Under the pieces are notes generated by a model. The model searched no databases. It was given only the letters and a program-made list of their open reading frames with translations, and was not told the DNA's origin. Both the position numbers and the translations under genes were made by a program. Source: Streptomyces spiralis (lineage in GTDB: Bacteria; Actinomycetota; Actinomycetes; Streptomycetales; Streptomycetaceae). From it: a stretch of DNA of 64,000 bases. The stretch lies in contig NZ_BNBC01000004.1 of NCBI RefSeq assembly GCF_014654675.1, positions 1-64,000 on the forward strand, in the 5' to 3' direction. Every line of letters starts with the position of its first letter. Position 1 is the first letter of the stretch. This document shows, one piece after another, positions 37,771-46,047 of this stretch.

Positions 37771-38238
37771 TCAGGCCAGCTTGATCTCGTCGCCCGAGAC
37801 CGTGATGTTCTTCGCCGGCAGCGGCTGGGTCGCGGGACCCTTCTTCACGCTGCCGTCGGCCGCGGAGAACTGGCTGCCGTGACAGGGGCAGCTGATCACG
37901 CCCCCGGCGATCCCGCTCACCGCGCACCCCTGGTGGGTGCACTTCGACGAGAACGCCTTGAACTGCCCCTTCACCGGCTGCGTGACCACCACTCCCTCCT
38001 TGGCCAGGATCTTGCCGCCGCCCTCGGGGATGTCGCCGGTCTTCGCGAGCACGGCACCGGAGGAGCCGGCCTCGGCCCCGCCGCCCGCGCCACTGCCGTT
38101 CTGGGTGGTGGCCGAACCGGACGACGAGTCGTCCGATCCGCACGCGCTCAGCGCCACGGCGAGTCCCGCCGCGCCCACCGCCGCCACGACGGTACGGCGG
38201 GCCGGTGCCCCTTGGGACTGAAGCGATTCGCTGGTCAT
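37771..38238 (-). CDS. Rieske [2Fe-2S] lipoprotein with a Tat-type signal
   Basis: The 155-residue protein has a twin-arginine motif (RR at 14-15), a hydrophobic core and a lipobox LSAC (Cys33). The Rieske ligands follow in CTHQGC and CPCHGSQF. Folded Fe-S proteins need Tat export, which fits the twin arginine. It should sit on the outer face of the membrane as an electron carrier; its partner is unknown. ATG 38238 has GAAGGGAAG 8 nt upstream; ATG 38268 is less likely. Confidence 0.9.
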   Translation of the reverse strand: MTSESLQSQGAPARRTVVAAVGAAGLAVALSACGSDDSSSGSATTQNGSGAGGGAEAGSSGAVLAKTGDIPEGGGKILAKEGVVVTQPVKGQFKAFSSKCTHQGCAVSGIAGGVISCPCHGSQFSAADGSVKKGPATQPLPAKNITVSGDEIKLA

Positions 38239-38389
38239 GCCGACGTCTTCCCTTCGCACGGACTTCATGCTTCGGGGGCGGACCTCGTGATCCGCCCGGC
38301 CTTCGTGATCTGATGTGTGATCCGTACAGGGGTACGGCCGCCGGGCGCCGGGCGTTCAGATGACGGCGAGACTTGTGCGAAGACCCCAG

Positions 38390-38395
38390 TAGCCT
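38390..38395 (+). promoter_or_regulatory. -10 element TAGCCT, leaderless start of the HipA-like gene
   Basis: TAGCCT ends 6 nt before ATG 38402 and no ribosome site is present. Confidence 0.5.
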
Positions 38396-38401
38396 GGGGC
38401 G

Positions 38402-39166
38402 ATGCTCAAGGAAGTCAACGCGACCCGGTTCATCACACCGCTGCGCGAGGGCGGCTCGCTGCCGGGACTCGTCGAGGCCGACGACTTCGGGACGTACGTC
38501 CTGAAGTTCACCGGCGCCGGGCAGGGGCGCAAGACGCTCGTCGCCGAGGTGGTCTGCGGCGAACTCGCCCGCCGGCTGGGGCTGAGGGTGCCCCGCCTGG
38601 TGACGATCGGCCTGGATCCCGTGCTCGGGCTCGGCGAACCCGACGAGCAGGTGCAGGAGTTGCTCAGGTCCAGCGGCGGCACCAACCTCGGGATGGACTT
38701 CCTCTCCGGTGCGCTCGGCTTCGACCCGCTCGCCTTCCCGGTCGACCCCGAGGAGGCCGGACGGATCGTCTGGTTCGACGCGCTGGTGGGCAACGTGGAC
38801 CGCTCCTGGCGCAACCCCAACCTGCTCAGATGGCGCGGCGGGCTGTGGCTCATCGACCACGGCGCGACCATGATCTGGCACCACAACTGGCCCGGCGCCG
38901 AGGCCTCCGCGGCCCGTCCGTACGACGCCTCCGACCACGCTCTCGCGCCCTTCGCCCCCGACCTCGCCGCCGCGGCGGCCCGGCTCGCGCCCCTGGTCGC
39001 CGAGGACCTGCTCGCCGAGGTCACCGCCGAGATCCCCGACGTCTGGCTGGCCGGCGAACCCGGCTTCGACACCCCGGACGAGCTGCGCCGCGCCTACGCC
39101 CGACCGCTGCTGGCCCGGGCCGCCGTCATCCACGAGCGCATCACCGGCATCGAGGGGGCCAAGTGA
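38402..39166 (+). CDS. HipA-like kinase family protein
   Basis: The 254-residue protein belongs to the short HipA/phosphatidylinositol-kinase-like family. VLKFTGAGQGRKTLVAEVVCGELARRLGL gives a P-loop-like lysine region, FDALVGNVDRSWRNPNLL the catalytic Asp and Asn, and LWLIDHGATMIWHHNW the metal-binding Asp. It lacks the HipA N-terminal subdomain. The following DUF3037 gene overlaps it by GTGA, a pairing that recurs in bacteria and may form a toxin-antitoxin-like or signalling unit (inference). No HipB-type HTH gene is adjacent. Confidence 0.83.
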   Translation: MLKEVNATRFITPLREGGSLPGLVEADDFGTYVLKFTGAGQGRKTLVAEVVCGELARRLGLRVPRLVTIGLDPVLGLGEPDEQVQELLRSSGGTNLGMDFLSGALGFDPLAFPVDPEEAGRIVWFDALVGNVDRSWRNPNLLRWRGGLWLIDHGATMIWHHNWPGAEASAARPYDASDHALAPFAPDLAAAAARLAPLVAEDLLAEVTAEIPDVWLAGEPGFDTPDELRRAYARPLLARAAVIHERITGIEGAK

Positions 39167-39612
39167 GCGACCACCACATCATCGGCGGCCGCCAGGCGGG
39201 CGAGCGCCACATCACCCGGGCCGGCCAGGGCGGCGACCGGGACGTCTTCGAGTACGCCCTGCTGCGCGTCGTGCCGCGCGTCGAACGCGGCGAGTGCATC
39301 AACGCAGGCGTGATCGTCTACTGCCGCGCCCGGTCCTACGTCGGCGCCCGCACCCACCTCGACGAGGCCCGTCTGCTCGCCCTGGACCCGGACGCGGACG
39401 TGGCCGGGGTGCGGGCCCTGCTGCGCGCCGTGGAGGGCGTGTGCGCCGGTGGGGACGCGGCCGGGCAGGCCGCCCGCGACGACGCCGGACGGCGGTTCCG
39501 CTGGCTGATCGCGCCCCGCTCGACGGTCGTGCAGCCCGGCCCCGTGCACACCGGGCTGACCACCGACCCGGCCGTCGAGACGGAGCGGTTGCTCGACCTC
39601 CTGGTGAGGTAA
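39163..39612 (+). CDS. DUF3037 family protein
   Basis: The 149-residue protein has the DUF3037 core FEYALLRVVPRVERGECINAGVIVYCRARSYVGARTHLDEARLLALDPDADV. The function is unknown. The family is repeatedly found beside HipA-like kinases, as here, where GTG 39163 overlaps the kinase stop. GAGGGGG in the end of the kinase gene serves as ribosome site. The two products probably act together. Confidence 0.83.
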   Translation: MSDHHIIGGRQAGERHITRAGQGGDRDVFEYALLRVVPRVERGECINAGVIVYCRARSYVGARTHLDEARLLALDPDADVAGVRALLRAVEGVCAGGDAAGQAARDDAGRRFRWLIAPRSTVVQPGPVHTGLTTDPAVETERLLDLLVR

Positions 39613-39637
39613 TGGATCACACCGGCACCCTGTGTCG

Positions 39638-39666
39638 TTGACACCGCGTGCCAGGGCTTCTAGCGT
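39638..39666 (+). promoter_or_regulatory. Vegetative promoter of the fabG-SDR operon
   Basis: A perfect -35 TTGACA (39638-39643), a 17-base spacer and TAGCGT (39661-39666) fit the principal sigma factor. Transcription would begin near 39673 and leave a leader of about 66 bases. Confidence 0.82.
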
Positions 39667-39685
39667 CACGTTCCACCGAAGGTAC

Positions 39686-39699
39686 TAAGCGGTTGCTCA
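39686..39699 (+). promoter_or_regulatory. Possible TetR-type operator
   Basis: TAAGCGGTTGCTCA lies about 15 bases downstream of the predicted start. It resembles the TAAGCGCTTGCTTA-like sites that I recall before fatty-acid genes in actinobacteria. The dyad is imperfect. Confidence 0.4.
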
Positions 39700-39738
39700 C
39701 CGCACACCAGGTTCTCTCAAGGGCGAGGAGAAGCAACA

Positions 39739-40500
39739 ATGTCCAGCACTGAGCAGCGGGTAGCCGTCGTCACCGGTGCCGCGCGCGGTATCGGCGCCGC
39801 CACCGCCGTACGACTGGCCGCCGAAGGCCGCGCGGTCGCCGTGATCGACCTCGACGAGGCCGCCTGCAAGGACACCGTGGAGAAGATCACCGCGGCGGGC
39901 GGCAGGGCCATCGCGGTCGGCGCCGACGTCTCGGACGAGGCGCAGGTCGAGGCGGCGATCGCCCGTGTCGCCGAGGAGCTCGGCGCGCCGACGATCCTCG
40001 TCAACAACGCGGGCGTGCTCCGCGACAACCTGCTGTTCAAGATGAGCGCCTCCGACTGGGACACCGTCATGAACGTGCACCTGCGCGGCTCGTTCCTGAT
40101 GACCCGGGCCGTGCAGAAGCACATGGTGGACGCGGGCTTCGGCCGCATCGTCAACCTCTCCTCGTCCTCCGCGCTCGGCAACCGCGGTCAGGTCAACTAC
40201 TCGGCCGCCAAGGCCGGTCTCCAGGGCTTCACCAAGACCCTCGCCAAGGAGCTCGGCAAGTTCGGCATCACCGCCAACTCCGTCGCCCCCGGCTTCATCG
40301 CCACCGAGATGACCAAGGCCACGGCCGAACGCGTCGGCATGGGCTTCGAGGACTTCAAGGCCGCCGCCGCCACCCAGATCCCGGTGCATCGCGTCGGCGA
40401 GCCCGAGGACATCGCCAACGCGATCGCCTTCTTCACGGGCGACGCGGCCGGCTTCGTCTCCGGCCAGGTGCTCTACGTCGCCGGCGGACCGCTCAACTAA
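39739..40500 (+). CDS. fabG: 3-oxoacyl-ACP reductase-type SDR (FabG)
   Basis: This 253-residue classical short-chain dehydrogenase has the NADP(H)-binding TGAARGIGAA (13-22), NNAG at 92-95, a catalytic Ser in NLSSSSALGN, YSAAK, and a substrate region ending in FVSGQVLYVAGG. The sequence is closest in style to the FabG-like reductases found next to acyl-CoA dehydrogenases in actinobacteria, so a role in beta-oxidation or polyester-type acyl chemistry is as likely as fatty-acid synthesis. It starts an operon with the SDR 12 bases downstream. Confidence 0.87.
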   Translation: MSSTEQRVAVVTGAARGIGAATAVRLAAEGRAVAVIDLDEAACKDTVEKITAAGGRAIAVGADVSDEAQVEAAIARVAEELGAPTILVNNAGVLRDNLLFKMSASDWDTVMNVHLRGSFLMTRAVQKHMVDAGFGRIVNLSSSSALGNRGQVNYSAAKAGLQGFTKTLAKELGKFGITANSVAPGFIATEMTKATAERVGMGFEDFKAAAATQIPVHRVGEPEDIANAIAFFTGDAAGFVSGQVLYVAGGPLN

Positions 40501-40512
40501 GGAAACGGACAC

Positions 40513-41271
40513 ATGACTTCCGTGGAACCGACCGGCAAGGTCGCCCTCGTCACCGGCGCCAGCCGCGGCATCGGCTACGGCATCGCCGAGGCGCTCGTGG
40601 CCCGGGGCGACAGGGTGTGCATCACCGGCCGCAACGAGGACGCCCTGAAGGAGGCCGTCGAGAGGCTCGGTGCCGACCGGGCCATCGGCGTCGCGGGCAA
40701 GGCCCACGACGAGGCCCACCAGGCCGAGGCCGTCGAACGCGTCATGGAGGCGTTCGGCCGCGTGGACTTCCTGGTCAACAACGCCGGAACCAACCCGGTG
40801 TTCGGCCCGATCGCCGACCTCGACCTGAACGTGGCCCGCAAGGTCTTCGAGACCAACGTCGTCTCCGCGCTCGGCTTCGCCCAGCGCACCTGGCACGCCT
40901 GGCAGAAGGACAACGGCGGCGCGATCGTCAACATCGCCTCGATCGCGGGCCTCGCGCCCTCGCCGTTCATCGGCGCCTACGGCATCAGCAAGGCCGCGAT
41001 GATCAACCTGACGCAGCAGCTGGCGCACGAGTTCGCGCCCAGGGTGCGGGTCAACGCCATCGCCCCGGCCGTGGTGAAGACCAAGTTCGCGCAGGCCCTG
41101 TACGAGGGGCGCGAGGAGGAGGCAGCCGCGTCCTACCCGCTCGGCCGGCTCGGCGTTCCCTCCGACATCGGAGGGGCGGCCGCGTTCCTCACCTCCGAGC
41201 AGTCCGACTGGATCACCGGCCAGACCCTCGTCGTCGACGGCGGCATGTTCCTCAACGCCGGAGTGGGCTGA
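40513..41271 (+). CDS. Short-chain dehydrogenase/reductase
   Basis: This 252-residue classical SDR has TGASRGIGYG near the N-terminus, NNAGTNPVFGP, the catalytic Ser in NIASIAGL, YGISK, and the C-terminal FLTSEQSDWITGQTLVVDGG. It starts 12 bases after fabG with AAGGA upstream, so both come from the 39638 promoter. The pair probably acts on related acyl or alcohol substrates; the substrate cannot be read from sequence. Confidence 0.86.
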   Translation: MTSVEPTGKVALVTGASRGIGYGIAEALVARGDRVCITGRNEDALKEAVERLGADRAIGVAGKAHDEAHQAEAVERVMEAFGRVDFLVNNAGTNPVFGPIADLDLNVARKVFETNVVSALGFAQRTWHAWQKDNGGAIVNIASIAGLAPSPFIGAYGISKAAMINLTQQLAHEFAPRVRVNAIAPAVVKTKFAQALYEGREEEAAASYPLGRLGVPSDIGGAAAFLTSEQSDWITGQTLVVDGGMFLNAGVG

Positions 41272-41291
41272 CCGGCCGGGAGAACCCGCCC

Positions 41292-41393
41292 GGGGCCGTT
41301 TCCGTTTCGGCCGGGGATTTCCTTGCCCGAATTCGTTCCTCTTGGTTCCTCTTCGGCAAGGAATTCCTCGTTCCTCTTGACGGAAACGGCCCC
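41292..41393 (+). ncRNA. Nested long hairpin with three GTTCCTCTT motifs
   Basis: The outer 14-bp perfect stem pairs 41292-41305 with 41380-41393. An inner stem pairs TTCCTTGCC (41319-41327) with GGCAAGGAA (41355-41363) and extends outward through one mismatch by GGA/TCC. GTTCCTCTT occurs three times (41335-41343, 41345-41353, 41370-41378). The region is AT-richer than its surroundings and has no ORF. It could be an elaborate terminator or a structured RNA; I cannot decide. Confidence 0.5.
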
Positions 41394-41395
41394 GC

Positions 41396-41430
41396 TGTCA
41401 TGCCAGGACCGCTGGCAGGGCGGCATGACA
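41396..41430 (+). terminator. Second hairpin downstream of the SDR operon
   Basis: TGTCATGCC (41396-41404) pairs perfectly with GGCATGACA (41422-41430). It directly follows the nested structure and may be the true terminator or part of the leader of the next gene. Confidence 0.5.
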
Positions 41431-41539
41431 ACGTAGTCAGTCACACGCTGATCAAGACCATGTTCATTGCGGGTTCAAGGAGGGGAGAGCCGCGGTATGG
41501 TCTGCCGACCCTTGGTACGGCGGATCGAGGAGCGTGCGC

Positions 41540-43117
41540 GTGTTCAACCGGAAGCGATGTCTGCGGCCCGCGGTGGTGATCGCGTCCATATCTCTCGTGG
41601 CCGGGTGCAGCGTCTTTTCCGACGGCGACCCCGACAGCGCGGGACCCATCGTCGTGGGGACGACCAGTGCGCCCAGCACGCTGGACCCGGCGGCGTCGTG
41701 GGACGGTTCCTGGGAGCTGTTCCGGAACATCTACCAGACGCTGCTGGCCTACCCCAACGGTGCGACCACGCCCCAGCCCGACGCCGCGAGCAGCTGCCGG
41801 TTCACCGACGCCTCCAACCGCGTCTACCGCTGCGAACTGCGCCCCGGCATGAAGTTCGCCGACGGGCACCCCCTGGACGCCCAGGCGGTCAAGTACTCCA
41901 TCGACCGCATCCGGAACATCAACGCGCCCGGCGGCCCCGCCGGGCTGCTCGGCAGTCTGGACCGGGTGCAGGTGGCCGGCGACCGGGACGTCGTCTTCCA
42001 GCTCAACAGGTCCGACGCCACCTTCCCGTTCGTGCTCGCCACCCCCGCCATGTCGATCGTCGACCCCGACGACTACTCCGCGCATGCCCTGCGCAACGAC
42101 GGCAAGGTCTTCGGCTCCGGGCCGTACGCGCTGAAGTCGTACCAGGAGGGCAAGCAGGCCGAGCTGGTCAAGAACGGCAACTACCAGGGGTACGCCGAGC
42201 GCAGAAACGATGCGGTGACCATCCGCTACTTCCAGGACTCCGCCACGATGGTCAAGGCGCTGCGGGACAGCAGCATCGACGTGACCTACCGCGGTCTGGC
42301 CGCCGACGACATCGTCGCCCTGCAGGGCAAGGGCTCCAAGGACCTGCAGCTCGTCGAGGGCGCCGGCGCGGACATCAACTACCTGGTGTTCAACCCGAAG
42401 GACCCCTGGGCGGCCAAGCAGGCCGTGCGCAAGGCCGTCGCCCAGGTCGTCGACCGGCCGGCGATCGCCCACACCGTCTACAAGGACACCGTCGACCCGC
42501 TGTACTCCATGGTCCCCAAGGGCCTGACCGGACACACCACGGGCTTCTTCGACGACTTCGGCGACCCGAGCGTGACCAAGGCCCGCAAGATCCTCTCCGA
42601 GGCGGGCATCACCCAGAAGGTCCCGCTCACCCTCTGGTACACCACCGACCGCTACGGCTCCGAGACCGCCGAGGAGTTCCAGGAGCTGAAGCGGCAGCTG
42701 GACGACTCCGGCCTGTTCACGATCACTCTGAAGAGCCGGCCCTGGAAGACGTACGTCGCGGGCTACCAGAAGGGCGAGTACCCGGTGTTCGGGCGCGGCT
42801 GGTCGCCGGACTTCCCCGACGCCGACAACTTCATCGCCCCGTTCGTGGGGCAGCAGAACGCGCTCGGCACCCCGTACCCGACGCCCGAGATCACCAAGGT
42901 GCTGCTGCCCGAGTCGCGGCGCGAGAGCGACCGCGCGAACGTGGTGAAGGAGTTCGAGCAGGCCCAGCAGATACTGGTGCGCGACGCACGGCTGCTGCCG
43001 CTGTGGCAGGGCAAGCAGTACGTGGCCGCGAGCGACGACATCTCCGGCGGCGAGCGGGCGCTCGACCCGTCGTCGATCATGATGATGTGGGAGCTGTCCC
43101 GCAAGACGAGCTGGTAG
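41540..43117 (+). CDS. Peptide/solute-binding lipoprotein of an ABC transporter (SBP family 5)
   Basis: The 525-residue lipoprotein has lipobox VAGC (Cys23), then VGTTSAPSTLDPAASWDGSWELFRNIYQTLLAY and PGMKFADGHPLDAQAVKYSIDRI, the opening of OppA/DppA-type binding proteins. Such proteins capture oligopeptides or other solutes for an ABC importer. No permease or ATPase gene is adjacent, so it is an orphan that must use a transporter from elsewhere or act as a sensor. GTG 41540 has GAGGAG 7 nt upstream; GTG 41534 would lie only 1 nt after it. Confidence 0.9.
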   Translation: MFNRKRCLRPAVVIASISLVAGCSVFSDGDPDSAGPIVVGTTSAPSTLDPAASWDGSWELFRNIYQTLLAYPNGATTPQPDAASSCRFTDASNRVYRCELRPGMKFADGHPLDAQAVKYSIDRIRNINAPGGPAGLLGSLDRVQVAGDRDVVFQLNRSDATFPFVLATPAMSIVDPDDYSAHALRNDGKVFGSGPYALKSYQEGKQAELVKNGNYQGYAERRNDAVTIRYFQDSATMVKALRDSSIDVTYRGLAADDIVALQGKGSKDLQLVEGAGADINYLVFNPKDPWAAKQAVRKAVAQVVDRPAIAHTVYKDTVDPLYSMVPKGLTGHTTGFFDDFGDPSVTKARKILSEAGITQKVPLTLWYTTDRYGSETAEEFQELKRQLDDSGLFTITLKSRPWKTYVAGYQKGEYPVFGRGWSPDFPDADNFIAPFVGQQNALGTPYPTPEITKVLLPESRRESDRANVVKEFEQAQQILVRDARLLPLWQGKQYVAASDDISGGERALDPSSIMMMWELSRKTSW

Positions 43118-43216
43118 GGGCGGAAGGGGCGGAACTCCGAGGGCGCGGCGCCGTTGTCAGTGGTCGCCTGTAGGTTCAGTGGCCTGGAAGTGACCGCACA
43201 TCGTGAGGACGTTGAC

Positions 43217-43900
43217 GTGACCGACATCGCCATGCTGCCCGAGTCCTGGCGCGGGGTTCTGGCCGACGAACTGCAGCAGCCGTACTTCAAGGAGCTGACC
43301 GAGTTCGTCGAGGAAGAGCGGGCGAAGGGTCCCGTGTATCCGCCGCGCGAGGAGGTCTTCGCCGCGCTGGACGCCACGCCGTACGACAAGGTCAAGGTGC
43401 TGATCCTCGGGCAGGACCCGTACCACGGCGAGGGACAGGGTCACGGCCTGTGCTTCTCGGTGCGCCCCGGGGTGCGGATCCCGCCCTCGCTGCGCAACAT
43501 CTACAAGGAGATGCACGAGGAGCTGGGCACGCCGGTCCCGGACAACGGCTACCTCATGCCGTGGGCCGAGCAGGGCGTACTCCTGCTGAACGCGGTGCTG
43601 ACGGTCCGCGGCGGCGAGGCCAACTCCCACAAGGGGCGCGGCTGGGAGAAGTTCACCGACGCCGTGATCCGCGCGGTGGCCGGCCGGCCCGACCCGGCGG
43701 TGTTCGTCCTGTGGGGCAACTACGCCCAGAAGAAGCTCCCCCTGATCGACGAGACCCGGCACGTGGTCGTCAAGGGCGCGCACCCCTCGCCGCTCTCGGC
43801 GAAGAAGTTCTTCGGCTCCCGCCCCTTCACCCAGATCAACGAGGCGGTGGCCCACCAGGGCCACACCCCGATCGACTGGCGCATTCCGAACCTGGGCTGA
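43217..43900 (+). CDS. ung: Uracil-DNA glycosylase, family 1
   Basis: This 227-residue base-excision repair enzyme has the water-activating motif GQDPYHG (Asp67), the uracil-pocket LLLNAVLTV and the DNA-intercalation loop HPSPLSA (His189). It removes uracil from DNA after cytosine deamination or dUTP incorporation. GTG 43217 follows GAGGAC by 6 nt and gives the expected N-terminus; the frame is open further upstream. Streptomycetes often carry two ung genes, so this may be one of a pair. Confidence 0.95.
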   Translation: MTDIAMLPESWRGVLADELQQPYFKELTEFVEEERAKGPVYPPREEVFAALDATPYDKVKVLILGQDPYHGEGQGHGLCFSVRPGVRIPPSLRNIYKEMHEELGTPVPDNGYLMPWAEQGVLLLNAVLTVRGGEANSHKGRGWEKFTDAVIRAVAGRPDPAVFVLWGNYAQKKLPLIDETRHVVVKGAHPSPLSAKKFFGSRPFTQINEAVAHQGHTPIDWRIPNLG

Positions 43901-44217
43901 GAGCCGGGCGGGGGCCGGGGCGGGGGAGAGCCGGCCGGGCGTGGGGTCCGGGGCCCGGGAGTCCCGGGGTGCCGGAACGGGCGCGGGAGGGCCGGCCGGG
44001 CGGGGCCTGTGTCAGGGGTGGCCGCGTCGAGCTGCGGATGCGGCTCGGGCGGTGGCGCGAATCCTGCGGACGTCGGCCGCAAACGGGTCCCCGGCAAGCC
44101 CGCGGTGTCTGCCCGGATCGCCGGATGTGGGGTGCCGGGCCCGCGTCTTCGGTGGGTTTCGGCCGGTTGGGCCCTAACGTCGGGGGAGTCGGGTCGGGGA
44201 CAGCGCTGGAGGCCGTG
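43901..44217 (+). other. 317-base G-rich intergenic region with a G-quadruplex motif
   Basis: There is no supported gene. Immediately after the ung stop, four runs of three to five G separated by 1-2 bases (43906-43926) fit a G-quadruplex. G-rich, low-complexity sequence continues to about 44010. TAACGT at 44175-44180 may be the -10 box of the next gene. Confidence 0.6.
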
Positions 44218-44745
44218 GTGACGGAACGACAGGAGCAGGCGGCGTCGGACGCCGTGCTGACGCGGATCGGGCAGTGCATCATGCTGCACCACGCCGGGGA
44301 CCGTGAGGAGGCACGGTTGCGGCTCCTCGATCTGTGGCGCGAGATCGGCGAGGACGGCGATCCGCTGCACCGCTGCACGCTGGCCCACTACATGGCGGAC
44401 ACCCAGGACGACCCCTCCGACGAACTGGCCTGGGACCTCAGAGCGCTGTCGGCGGCGGAGGAGCTCACGGACGACCGGCTCGCCGAGCACGAGGGCGCGC
44501 CGGCGGCCCGCGCCCTCTACCCGTCCCTCCATCTGAACCTCGCCGCCGACTACGTGAAGCTGGACCGCTGCGAGGCGGCCCGCAGCCATCTCCTCCGCGC
44601 CCGTGGTGCGGCCGACGCCCTCGCCGACGACAGTTACGGTGACGGAGTCCGTGCGGCGATCCACCGGATGGAACTGCGGCTGGGCGAGGGCGATCCCTCC
44701 GGCCCCGGGGAGGAACCCGACGGGCCGCCTCGCCGGCGGTTCTAG
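44218..44745 (+). CDS. TPR-like protein of unknown function
   Basis: The 175-residue alpha-helical protein includes ARLRLLDLWREIGEDGDPLHRCTLAHYMADTQDDPSDELAWDLRAL and LHLNLAADYVKLDRCEAARSHLLRARGAADAL, which read like tetratricopeptide pairs. No enzyme motif is visible. Its likely role is protein-protein interaction. GTG 44218 has GGAGG (44208-44212) 5 nt upstream. Related proteins are common in streptomycetes. Confidence 0.72.
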   Translation: MTERQEQAASDAVLTRIGQCIMLHHAGDREEARLRLLDLWREIGEDGDPLHRCTLAHYMADTQDDPSDELAWDLRALSAAEELTDDRLAEHEGAPAARALYPSLHLNLAADYVKLDRCEAARSHLLRARGAADALADDSYGDGVRAAIHRMELRLGEGDPSGPGEEPDGPPRRRF

Positions 44746-44786
44746 TACGCCGTCCGGCTGTCCGGCGTTCTGAGGGTCTCAAGGTC

Positions 44787-45305
44787 TCAACGGCCGTATG
44801 TCTGGCCGCAGATGCGCGCCTCGGGGCTGTCCGGGCGCCAGCCGCCGTACTGCTTGCCGAGGGCGCAGACGCCGGGGTCTCTCGGTGCCGAGTGGGTGCC
44901 GGAGGGGCCTTCGGCGTGCGGTGTCCGTGGCGGATGCTGGTGCCGGGGACCCGGGTGCCGCTCGTGGAAGTGGTGGTGGGCGGGGGAGCGCGGTTTGCGG
45001 GGTTGCGGCTGTGGATCGGGCGGCTCGGGGGTCGCGGAGGAGTGCGGGGGCGCAGGGGGGTGTGTCGGGGTGTCCTGTTGTGCGGTCGGGTGCGGGGATC
45101 CGGGCGTTCCGACGCGTTCCAGGGCCTCCTGCGGGGGTGCCTGGACCTGCCGTGGTGCGGCGCTGCCGTCCGGGCGCGGGGCCAGGGGTGGGGAGGGAGT
45201 CGCCGCCGGGCCGGACACGGGCGGCCGCTGGACCGTGACACAGCCGGTGAGGGCCGCGACGGCCACGGTGACCAGGAGCGTTGCGGTGGTCGTCGTTCGA
45301 TGCAC
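44787..45305 (-). CDS. Proline/histidine-rich lipoprotein of unknown function
   Basis: The 172-residue protein has a lipoprotein signal peptide with lipobox LTGC (Cys22). A long Pro-rich, then His/Pro-rich disordered middle and a short conserved-looking C-terminus (VCALGKQYGGWRPDSPEARIC) with two cysteines that could form a disulfide follow. The His-rich stretch might bind metal; that is speculation. GTG 45305 gives a normal signal peptide; the frame continues upstream to 45443 with basic residues that do not suit export. Confidence 0.68.
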   Translation of the reverse strand: MHRTTTTATLLVTVAVAALTGCVTVQRPPVSGPAATPSPPLAPRPDGSAAPRQVQAPPQEALERVGTPGSPHPTAQQDTPTHPPAPPHSSATPEPPDPQPQPRKPRSPAHHHFHERHPGPRHQHPPRTPHAEGPSGTHSAPRDPGVCALGKQYGGWRPDSPEARICGQTYGR

Positions 45306-45461
45306 CCGGGCAACTCTGCTGGGTCCGGGCCCTCGCCGGCCGGGGGACGGGTCCAGGATGCCCCTCACGGGTGATCTCCGGCCCCGTAGGGGGTGCGGGC
45401 GCCACGCGCGGGTGACGTCCCCGGTCGGCGCCGCCGGGCGCATCGGTCGGACGCCGTTCGC

Positions 45462-45977
45462 TCAGTCCCCGGTCGTCCCGTCCAGGCGCTCGCGGAGCAG
45501 GTCGGCGTGGCCGTTGTGGCGGGCGTACTCCTCGATCATGTGGGTGTAGATCCACCGCAGGTTGAACGGCTTGTCGGTGCGCCTGTCGTGGCGCTGGGAC
45601 AACTCGTCCAGGCCGATGCCGGCGGCGCTGCGCCGGGCGGCCTCGATCTCGGCCTGCCAGGTGGCGTACGCCTCGGCCCAGGTGTCCTTCTCGGTGACGT
45701 GGAAGTCGCCGTCGGGGTCCTGCTCGCTGTAGTAGATCGGCCCCGGTTCCTCTCCCGCCAGCACGGCGCGGAACCAGTGCCGTTCCACCTCGGCCATGTG
45801 CCGCACCAGTCCCATCAAACACAGGTCGGACGGCTCGGCGGACGCGGTCCGCAGCTGTTCGTCGGTCAGGCCCTGGCACTTCCACGCCAGCGTCTGCCGG
45901 TGGTAGTCCAACCAGCCTTCCAGCATGGTGCGTTCGTCGGCGTCCAGGGCGGGCTCTCGGCGTTCCTCCGTCGTCAT
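45462..45977 (-). CDS. DinB-like (DUF664) metal-binding protein
   Basis: This 171-residue four-helix bundle of the DinB/YfiT superfamily has metal-ligand histidines in LVRHMAEVERHWF and in YTHMIEEYARHNGHADLLRE. Members include mycothiol- or bacillithiol-dependent S-transferases and maleylpyruvate isomerase. Mycothiol is the actinobacterial thiol, so a mycothiol-dependent enzyme is possible. It is not the DNA polymerase also called DinB at 9147-10643. ATG 45977 is used. Confidence 0.87.
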   Translation of the reverse strand: MTTEERREPALDADERTMLEGWLDYHRQTLAWKCQGLTDEQLRTASAEPSDLCLMGLVRHMAEVERHWFRAVLAGEEPGPIYYSEQDPDGDFHVTEKDTWAEAYATWQAEIEAARRSAAGIGLDELSQRHDRRTDKPFNLRWIYTHMIEEYARHNGHADLLRERLDGTTGD

Positions 45978-46047
45978 GCCCCGATCCTGGCGCAGCCCGG
46001 CGCCGTCACACCATGCCTTTTCCGGCGCCGGACCGTCCGGCTTCGAG

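Noticed and set aside
45462..45977. Second DNA-damage DinB polymerase
   Set aside because: The name DinB here refers to the four-helix metal-binding family, which is unrelated to the polymerase.
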